Assembly: GCA_937974195.1 (NCBI GenBank)
Contig: CALJIC010000332.1
Location: 1 to 29,993 of the forward strand
Direction: 5' to 3'
From: an uncultured Roseiflexaceae bacterium
Lineage (GTDB): Bacteria; Chloroflexota; Chloroflexia; Chloroflexales; Roseiflexaceae
Length of the DNA: 29,993 bases
Shown: in pieces, positions 24,883-29,993 of the stretch
How the letters are laid out: the number at the start of each line of letters is the position of its first letter
Position numbering within the stretch: position 1 is the stretch's first letter
Made by a program: the position numbers and the translations under genes
Notes under the pieces: model-generated
The model's database searches: none
What the model saw: only the letters and a program-made list of their open reading frames with translations
Told to the model about the DNA's origin: nothing

Positions 24883-25003
24883 GCTCCGCTACTCACTCGC
24901 CCGCCGTGGGCGCCGCCGTGGGCGCCGCACGGAGCGCGGGTACTTGCCGGTCCTGTGTGCAGCTCGCGAGTATCGTGATCGAGGCCTGCGACGCCCCCGG
25001 CCG

Positions 25004-25249
25004 CTACCCGACGCCTAGATCCTCTAGGCGCTGCGCCTGGCGCTCGCCGCAGTCGTGGCAGACCACCACCGTCCAGCGGACGATGGCGGGCCGGCGCGGG
25101 TGCACCACGTCCAGCACCCGGTCCAGGATCTCCCGCTCGCGCGATCCGCAAGCGGGGCAGGGGGCCGGCGGCGACCAGCACTGCTGCCGCCAGCGGACGA
25201 GCTGGCGCCGCTCCCAGGCGGTCATGCGGCGGCGCTGAAGCTGCAGCAT
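25004..25249 (-). CDS. Small zinc-ribbon protein
   Basis: An 81-residue protein with Cys31-x2-Cys34 (PCPACGSRE) and Cys64-x2-Cys67 (VCHDCGE), a two-knuckle zinc ribbon. Its basic N-terminus is Arg-rich and may bind nucleic acid. No family is recognised. No clear ribosome site is seen before the ATG at 25249 or the alternative at 25225, so its expression is uncertain. A perfect 8-base hairpin (25012-25030) overlaps its last codons. The next gene downstream on the same strand is the ATPase, 121 bases away, across a spacer with a 12-base direct repeat (24903-24926). Confidence 0.6.
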   Translation of the reverse strand: MLQLQRRRMTAWERRQLVRWRQQCWSPPAPCPACGSREREILDRVLDVVHPRRPAIVRWTVVVCHDCGERQAQRLEDLGVG

Positions 25250-25278
25250 AACAGCACCATTGCGACAGATACAACAAA

Positions 25279-25318
25279 GCGCTGGTAGGTTTGGGTACGA
25301 CCCGCTCCTAACCAGCGC
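25279..25318 (-). terminator. Intrinsic terminator of tRNA-Val
   Basis: On the minus strand GCGCTGGT and AGG arms pair with CCT and ACCAGCGC with one bulged base, enclosing a GGGT/ACCC inner hairpin. TTTGTTGT follows directly. It lies 8 bases past the tRNA CCA end. This is the clearest intrinsic terminator in the window. Confidence 0.75.
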
Positions 25319-25326
25319 CGCGCAGG

Positions 25327-25403
25327 TGGTGGGCGATAGTGGACTCGAACCACTGACCTCATCGGTGTGAACGATGCGCTCTAGCCAGCTGAGCTAATCG
25401 CCC
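25327..25403 (-). tRNA. tRNA-Val (anticodon CAC)
   Basis: On the minus strand the 7-bp acceptor stem is GGGCGAT/ATCGCCC. The D arm has GCTC and GAGC, the anticodon arm is CATCG-TTCACAC-CGATG and the T arm contains GGTTCGAGTCC. The loop gives CAC, which reads GUG valine codons. Discriminator A and the 3' CCA are encoded. Length is 77 bases including CCA. No intron is seen. It has its own promoter and terminator. Confidence 0.97.
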
Positions 25404-25415
25404 TGAGCACGAATG

Positions 25416-25424
25416 AGTATAGCA
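25416..25424 (-). promoter_or_regulatory. Extended -10 promoter of tRNA-Val
   Basis: The minus strand reads TGCTATACT, ending 13 bases before the first tRNA base, so the 5' leader is only about 6 bases. Confidence 0.7.
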
Positions 25425-25445
25425 CACCTGCGCCGAACGCGCAAA

Positions 25446-26435
25446 TCAGTAGCAGTGGACGAGCGGCAGCTCGTGCATGCTGAGCAGGCCGGGCGCCGCG
25501 CTCCGGACGCTCGGGATGGCGTTGACGACGATCGCCGCCGTCGCCATGTCCCCGTGGAACCCGCCCGCCACGCTCATCCGCACCGGCGGGTCGCCGTCGA
25601 TCTCCACCGTGTCCTGGGCGTCGGGCGCGCCGAGGTACATGCGCAGCTCGAGGGTGAGCACCTCGCGCTCGCCGATGTAGCCGCGCGCCACCTGCCGCAC
25701 GCCAGCCACGTGCCCCGCCGGCACCTGCACGTGCTCGGTGGCCACCTCGCGCTCGGCGATCACCGGCATGATCAGGTCGTCCTCGCTGTCCAGCGTCCAG
25801 CCGAGCGCCGTGGCGATCATATGCAGCGACTCCGGCAGCCCCACGTGCCGCACCGAGCCGTCGCGGACGCGGGCGTGAAACTCCTCCGTCGTCAGGCCGG
25901 CGCCGATCTTGCGCTGCAGCGGCCCGCGCCGCTTGGATGCGTCCACGACGCGCAGCACGCGGATCGCGCGCACCCGCTCGCAGGCGGCCGTCAGCATGAG
26001 CGGCAGGGCATCCATCGCGTAGCCGGGGTTCACCCCGGCGCCGAGCAGCGTCACGCCCGCCCGCCGCGCCGCCGCGTCCAGGTCCGCCGCCAGCTGCGGC
26101 TGGGTGGTCCACGGGAACACCAGCTCCTCGCATGTCGAGACCACGTTGGCGCCGGCGGCGGCGATCTGCAGCAGCTGCGGGGCGACCTGCGCCAGCGACG
26201 AGCCGGTGGCGTGCAACACGACGTCGGGCCGCGCCTCGGCCAGCGCCGCCTCCGGGTCGCCGCGCACGAGCACGCCGCACGCCCCGCTGCCCGCCAGCTC
26301 CCCCAGGTCCCGCCCGATCTTCTGCGGGTCGATGTCGATCGCGCCGACGACAGCCAGGCCCGGGCGCGCCAGCGCCAGCCGCGCGATCCCCAGCCCGATC
26401 GGCCCCAGTCCGTAGCACGCTACGCGCACGGTCAT
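25446..26435 (-). CDS. DapB-like NAD(P)-dependent oxidoreductase
   Basis: A 329-residue protein. The N-terminal Rossmann fold is VACYGLGPIGLGIARLAL, with the dihydrodipicolinate-reductase-like strand order (DVVLHATGSSLAQV, then NVVSTCEEL and GAGVNPGYAMDALPL). The large C-terminal domain differs from true DapB, and the length is nearer to 2,4-diaminopentanoate dehydrogenase-type enzymes, which act on amino compounds. I cannot name the substrate. GGGAGA lies 9 bases before the ATG at 26435; the longer frame to 26519 crosses the divergent promoter. It is divergent from the receiver/RodZ-like gene and apparently shares its -10 element. Confidence 0.75.
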   Translation of the reverse strand: MTVRVACYGLGPIGLGIARLALARPGLAVVGAIDIDPQKIGRDLGELAGSGACGVLVRGDPEAALAEARPDVVLHATGSSLAQVAPQLLQIAAAGANVVSTCEELVFPWTTQPQLAADLDAAARRAGVTLLGAGVNPGYAMDALPLMLTAACERVRAIRVLRVVDASKRRGPLQRKIGAGLTTEEFHARVRDGSVRHVGLPESLHMIATALGWTLDSEDDLIMPVIAEREVATEHVQVPAGHVAGVRQVARGYIGEREVLTLELRMYLGAPDAQDTVEIDGDPPVRMSVAGGFHGDMATAAIVVNAIPSVRSAAPGLLSMHELPLVHCY

Positions 26436-26464
26436 AGAGCGGTTTCTCCCTTCGCTAGAGGCCG

Positions 26465-26476
26465 TGCTATAATAGC
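26465..26476. promoter_or_regulatory. Symmetric bidirectional -10 element
   Basis: The plus strand reads TGCTATAAT (26465-26473), an extended -10 for the receiver/RodZ-like gene 55 bases on. The 11 bases GCTATAATAGC are palindromic except at the centre, so the minus strand offers TATTAT (26469-26474) for the DapB-like gene, whose ATG is 34 bases away. Confidence 0.6.
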
Positions 26477-26527
26477 GCGCCGTTTCCGGCGTGTCAAAGA
26501 CGCGTGTTACGCGGAGCACAATCGAGC

Positions 26528-27898
26528 ATGCCCACAGTTCTGCTGGTAGACGACGACGTGGCGCTCCTGGCCCGCCTGGCGGAGCAGCTCACCGGCGCCG
26601 GCTACCGCGCACTCCACGCGAACGATATCTCCTACGCCGAGCATCTGCTCCAGTCCCATGAGATCGATCTGATGCTGATCGACCCCGGCATCGCGCACGG
26701 CGCCGGCTGGCAGCTGCTGGAGCGCGTCGCGGCGCTGCTGCCGGTGATCGCGATCGGCGATGGCCGTGAGGAGCAGGTCATCCGCGGCCTCGAGGCCGGC
26801 GCGGTGGACTACATCGCCAAGCCGGTGCGCCCGGGGGAGCTGCTGGCGCGCGTCCGCGGCCGTCTGCGGCCCGCGGAAGGTGCCGCCCAGCGCACGGCCG
26901 CGCTGGAGCCGCCCGGCGCCCCGGAGCCGCCCAGCGACGATCTGGCCCAGGAGGAGGGCGATGCGCCCCCGCAGGCCGCGTCCGCAGCTGAAGACCCGCC
27001 CTCGCGGCGCGCCCGCCGCTCCTCGTCCGACGCCGAGGAGGAGGAGCAGGTCTTCATGACGATGGGCGAGGAGCAGCGGCTGCTGAACGGCGAGCTGCCC
27101 GTCAACGTCGACGAGCTCGACCCTCAGACGCTGGCGCAGCTCCCGCTCGGCAACCGCCTCAAGGCCGCCCGCCAGCGCCGGCGGATCACGCTGGTGCAGG
27201 CCGAGCTGGACACGCGCCTGCGGATGTACTACATCCAGGCGATGGAGGAGGAGAAGTTCGCGCTCCTGCCGCGCGGGCCGATCACCGAGGCGATGCTGCG
27301 CACCTACGCGACTTACCTCGGCCTCGATGCGGCGCAGGCCCTCGAGGAGTACCGCCGGCTGCACTACAGCGCGCCGGTTGAGCCGCCGCCCGCCCTCGGC
27401 GGCCTACCGGCCCCGAGGCACGTGCCGCGCTGGGTGCCGATCACCACCGCGATCCTGCTCGCGCTGATCGTCGGCGGCGGCGGGATCTGGCTGCTCGACC
27501 CGGTCGGCGTCCAGATGCTCGCCAGCCGCGCCCGCGCCCTCGTCGCGCCGCCCACAGCCACGCCGACCCCGACGAGCACACTCACGCCGACCGTCGCTCC
27601 GACCGACACGGCGACGCCCAGCCCGTCGCCGAGCCCGTCTCCATCCCCGACCGCGACGGCGACGCCGACCGTCTCTCCGACCGACACCCCTGAGCCAAGC
27701 CCGACGGTCACAGCCGCGCCTCGCCAGCCGGTGCGCCAGCCGACAGCCGCTCCTCCCCCGCCGACGCCCGAGCCGCCGACGCCCGAGCCGCCGACACCTG
27801 AGCCACCGACGCCTGAGCCGCCGGCACCCGAGCCGCCAGCGGACGAGCCGCCGGCACCCGAGGCGCCAGCAGATGAGGCGCCGGCACCCGAGTCCTAA
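26528..27898 (+). CDS. Receiver/RodZ-like HTH/transmembrane/Pro-Thr stalk protein
   Basis: A 456-residue fusion. Residues 1-115 are a response-regulator receiver with Asp8/Asp9, phospho-acceptor Asp52 (LMLIDPG) and Lys98 (IAKPVRP); the switch Thr/Ser position is Gly77. A polar linker (116-200) leads to a RodZ-like Cro/HTH region (206-277; LGNRLKAARQRRRITLVQAE, then a PRGPITEAMLRTYATYLGL helix). A membrane helix follows at 303-323. From about 340 to the end is an external Pro/Thr/Ser-rich tail ending in nine PxxEx units. RodZ organises cell shape and wall growth; an attached receiver suggests phosphorylation control, which is inference. No RodZ C-terminal domain is seen. ATG 26528 has GGAG 11 bases upstream. 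Confidence 0.75.
   Translation: MPTVLLVDDDVALLARLAEQLTGAGYRALHANDISYAEHLLQSHEIDLMLIDPGIAHGAGWQLLERVAALLPVIAIGDGREEQVIRGLEAGAVDYIAKPVRPGELLARVRGRLRPAEGAAQRTAALEPPGAPEPPSDDLAQEEGDAPPQAASAAEDPPSRRARRSSSDAEEEEQVFMTMGEEQRLLNGELPVNVDELDPQTLAQLPLGNRLKAARQRRRITLVQAELDTRLRMYYIQAMEEEKFALLPRGPITEAMLRTYATYLGLDAAQALEEYRRLHYSAPVEPPPALGGLPAPRHVPRWVPITTAILLALIVGGGGIWLLDPVGVQMLASRARALVAPPTATPTPTSTLTPTVAPTDTATPSPSPSPSPSPTATATPTVSPTDTPEPSPTVTAAPRQPVRQPTAAPPPPTPEPPTPEPPTPEPPTPEPPAPEPPADEPPAPEAPADEAPAPES
27761..27895 (+). repeat. Nine-copy 15-bp coding repeat
   Basis: Nine in-frame 15-base units based on CCGACGCCCGAGCCG run from 27761 to the base before the TAA stop. They encode PTPEP four times, then drift to PAPEP, PADEP, PAPEA, PADEA and PAPES. 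The first two units are identical and the later ones diverge, a sign of growth by slippage. Confidence 0.9.
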
Positions 27899-27948
27899 GG
27901 TACGGCTGGAGAAAACACCGCAGGGGTTTGCGGACGGCAGGCCCGCTC

Positions 27949-27983
27949 TCTGCCCGGCTGTGACGACGTCGCGGCCGGGCAGA
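27949..27983. terminator. Bidirectional terminator hairpin between convergent stalk genes
   Basis: TCTGCCCGGC (27949-27958) pairs perfectly with GCCGGGCAGA (27974-27983) across a 15-base loop containing the palindrome CGACGTCG. It lies 50 bases after the receiver/RodZ-like stop and 4 bases after the beta-helix stop. T tracts are short (TTTC side only). A second hairpin, CCGCA/TGCGG, is at 27918-27933. Confidence 0.55.
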
Positions 27984-27987
27984 AACG

Positions 27988-29993
27988 TTACGGCACGGCG
28001 ATGTTCGCGGAGAACTCGGAGGTGTTGCCTTCGCTGTCGGTGGCGGTGGCGGTGAGCTGGTCGCCCGGCTCCAGCACGCCGCTCGGGATGCTGAGGCTGA
28101 ACTGCGCCGCCGTCGAGTCGACCGTCCCGGCGGCGCCCGAGGCCACCGCCGTGCCCAGCAGCTCCTCCCCCTCGCCTGACCCGAAGATATGTGGCGCCGC
28201 GAGGAACACCTCGACGGTCGCTCCCGGTCGCGCCTCGCCGCTGACGATGAAGCCGCCTGCGCCATCGGGCTGCACATCGTAGAGCACCGGCGTGTTCATA
28301 AGCTGGTTCGGGCCGGTGTCGCCGTCGCCGATGTCGTTCGGGGTGACGCCCTGCGGCCAGAGATCGATCCCCAGCCCGGCGTTATGGAACATGATGTTGC
28401 CGGTGATCCTGTTGCGGACGCTGCTGCCGTACTCGATCGAGATGCCGGGGCCGGCGTTGGCGCTCACCTCGTTATCCGGCCCGAACGTATTGCCGCTCGA
28501 AACCCCGCGGATCAGGCAGATCCCACCCTCTAGGCCGTTCCTCTGCACGATGTTGCGGGCGATCAGGCTGTCCTGCACCTGCTGGACCTCGATGCCACAG
28601 CCGAGCGGGTTGGACGTGCCGTTGTCTATCACGGTATTGTTTTCGAACAGCATCCCCCGCCCGCGCAGCACAACGCCGTCCTGGCCCTGTTTCGCGAAGA
28701 TGTTGTTGAAGATGCGGACGTTGGTGCTCCCCGCGCTGCTGACCGTGAACTCCAGACCATCGCTGTTGTTGTCGATCACAGTGTTGCCGCTGATCGTCAG
28801 GTTGTCCACCGTGCCCCCGATCTGAATCGCACCGACGGCCCCGCCGCTGTTGCTGTTCCTGGTCAGATAGTTGTCCGCGATCGTCGTGTTGTCTGCGCCG
28901 CCGCTGATGATGATCCCATTGCCCGCGCCGCCGGCGAAGTTGCGGATGTCGAGGCCGCGCACGGTGTTGTCGCTGGAGGCGATCCGCAGGCCATTGGCGC
29001 TGTTCGGCGCAAGTGTCCCGTCGAGGACGATGTCCGGCAGATCCGGGCGCATGTCTCCGTGAGTGGACTCCTGCACCGTCCCGTCGATCGTGGTCTGCCC
29101 GCCGCTCAGCTCTGGCAGCGCGCTCAGCGGCTGGATAACGAACGCGCCGCTTATGATCGTGTTGAAGTTGGGGTCGCTCGTCGGAATGCTGAACCCGGCG
29201 GCGTGCGCGCCGTCGATGGCGTTCGCGTTCAGGATGAACTGCCGCAGCGTTCCCTGCCCGCTGTCGCGAGTGCTGGTGATCGGGTTGTAGGCGAAGCTGA
29301 AGTCGACACCGCTGAGCAGCTCCGTTCCGACCGTCACGACCACGTTGGTGTCGCCGACGCCGCCGCCCGGCGGGGTGTCCGTGTCGTCGACGAGCGGGTC
29401 GTTTCCGCCGAGCGCGCCCGCGCCGCCGTTTCCGGTCACACCGTCGTGCTCGTATACCTGCTCGGGCACCGCGGATGTCTGGCCGGGGCGGAATCCGGCC
29501 GCCGGAGGCGTGTCCGCGTCGCCGATCGTCGCGCTGACCACGCGCACGGTGTATGTGCCCGGGGCGCTCACCGGCAGGATGTACAGGCCCGTCGCGTCGG
29601 TGGTGGAGGCGGCGAGGAATACGCCGTTCGAGTCGTAGAGCTCGACGCGGACGTTCTCCAGCGGGGTGTCGTCGGCGCCCGGCGCCTGGCCTGGGCCGCT
29701 CTGGTAGTTGCGTTCCTCGTAGACCCGCCCGGTGATCTGTGGCGTCGGCGTGCTGGTCGGCGTGAGGGTAGCTGTGGGCGTGCTGCTCGGCGTGGGCGTG
29801 TGAGTGGCCGTGGGCGTGCTGCTCGGCGTGAAGGTAGCCGTGGGCGTGTGAGTGACCGTGGGCGTGCTGCTCGGCGTGAGCGTGCTGCTCGGCGTGGGCG
29901 TGCTGGTGGCCGTGGGCGTACGTGTGCTGGTGGCCGTGGGCGGCACGTAGGTTGCGACGACCGCCGTCGCGTAGGGCGTTGTGGTCCGCGGCG
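27988..29993 (-). CDS. Secreted beta-helix protein with Thr/Pro stalk (5' partial)
   Basis: The reading frame is open to the window edge, so the N-terminus (presumably with a signal peptide) is missing. The visible part (about 668 residues) starts with a Thr/Pro/Ser-rich stalk of about 90 residues. A carboxypeptidase-like/SdrD-B-type domain follows (GRVYEERNYQSGPG, then DATGLYILPVSAPGTYTVRVV). A long right-handed beta-helix region comes next, with repeated NTVIDNNSDGL, NIFAKQGQDGVVL and NEVSANAGPGIS-like turns. The end is a bacterial Ig-like module (GEARPGATVEVFLAA, then SEGNTSEFS). This fits a cell-surface or extracellular protein, possibly polysaccharide-binding. An internal GTG at 29946 is not the true start. 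It converges on the receiver/RodZ-like gene. Confidence 0.8.
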   Translation of the reverse strand, partial: PRTTTPYATAVVATYVPPTATSTRTPTATSTPTPSSTLTPSSTPTVTHTPTATFTPSSTPTATHTPTPSSTPTATLTPTSTPTPQITGRVYEERNYQSGPGQAPGADDTPLENVRVELYDSNGVFLAASTTDATGLYILPVSAPGTYTVRVVSATIGDADTPPAAGFRPGQTSAVPEQVYEHDGVTGNGGAGALGGNDPLVDDTDTPPGGGVGDTNVVVTVGTELLSGVDFSFAYNPITSTRDSGQGTLRQFILNANAIDGAHAAGFSIPTSDPNFNTIISGAFVIQPLSALPELSGGQTTIDGTVQESTHGDMRPDLPDIVLDGTLAPNSANGLRIASSDNTVRGLDIRNFAGGAGNGIIISGGADNTTIADNYLTRNSNSGGAVGAIQIGGTVDNLTISGNTVIDNNSDGLEFTVSSAGSTNVRIFNNIFAKQGQDGVVLRGRGMLFENNTVIDNGTSNPLGCGIEVQQVQDSLIARNIVQRNGLEGGICLIRGVSSGNTFGPDNEVSANAGPGISIEYGSSVRNRITGNIMFHNAGLGIDLWPQGVTPNDIGDGDTGPNQLMNTPVLYDVQPDGAGGFIVSGEARPGATVEVFLAAPHIFGSGEGEELLGTAVASGAAGTVDSTAAQFSLSIPSGVLEPGDQLTATATDSEGNTSEFSANIAVP
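29738..29946 (-). repeat. Thr/Pro-rich coding repeat of the beta-helix protein stalk
   Basis: Imperfect repeats of GTGCTGCTCGGCGTG-like units on the plus strand (read as TPSSTPT and TPTATHTP motifs on the minus strand) build the stalk. Unit order varies, unlike the regular 15-base array of the facing gene. Confidence 0.8.

Noticed and set aside
24903..24926. 12-base direct repeat (GCCGTGGGCGCC twice) as an attachment site
   Set aside because: Too short, adjacent, and with no integrase or other mobile gene nearby; probably a simple tandem duplication.
22969..24978. 669-residue plus-strand open frame opposite the Ca2+ ATPase
   Set aside because: The ATPase frame has every family motif; the antisense frame is low-complexity Arg/His/Gln sequence.

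Overview
The window is a GC-rich stretch of a bacterial chromosome. The gene repertoire suggests Chloroflexota, probably Chloroflexales. Pointers are Thr/Pro stalk proteins, a coiled-coil/FHA protein, a DUF2723 membrane protein, 8-bp GGTGAC intergenic arrays and small palindromic repeats. This assignment is inference; there is no rRNA or other marker gene. No phage, plasmid, insertion sequence or CRISPR array was seen. Most genes lie on the minus strand in short operons, and most long plus-strand frames are antisense shadows.

Layout. 1-3000 (minus): a C69/secernin-type peptidase downstream of an MFS transporter. 3034-3536 (plus): a small DUF2721 membrane protein, divergent from the MFS gene. 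3565-10811 (minus): an aldo/keto reductase, a PD-(D/E)XK-like protein with an acidic tail, a DUF2723 glycosyltransferase-like membrane protein, a second aldo/keto reductase and a GH78-type alpha-L-rhamnosidase. 10842-14200 (minus): proC and a TrmJ-type RNA methyltransferase, then a repeat-filled gap, then glyA. 14237-17005: a ManD-type dehydratase diverging from a DinB-family/methyltransferase pair. 17194-18120 (plus): an exported M23 peptidase. 18160-24882 (minus): a 2-hydroxyacid dehydrogenase overlapping a uronate-dehydrogenase-like gene, a coiled-coil/FHA protein, a sulfite-oxidase-family molybdoenzyme and a SERCA-like Ca2+ ATPase. 25004-26435 (minus): a zinc-ribbon protein, tRNA-Val(CAC) with its own promoter and terminator, and a DapB-like oxidoreductase. 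26465-27898 (plus): an unusual receiver/RodZ-like HTH/transmembrane/Pro-Thr-stalk protein. It converges on a secreted beta-helix protein that also has a Thr/Pro stalk and runs off the right edge.

Function. Much of the content fits sugar and sugar-acid catabolism (rhamnosidase, ManD, uronate-dehydrogenase-like, 2-hydroxyacid dehydrogenase, two aldo/keto reductases) with housekeeping one-carbon and proline genes between. Promoters share an extended -10 pattern (TGNTATNNT) with no obvious -35. The most notable items are the receiver/RodZ-like stalk protein with a symmetric shared promoter, a cloverleaf-like intergenic element at 9633-9716, a palindromic repeat that has become coding sequence inside the DUF2723 gene, the 8-bp/47-bp arrays around 12.5-12.8 kb, and a probable CTG start codon.
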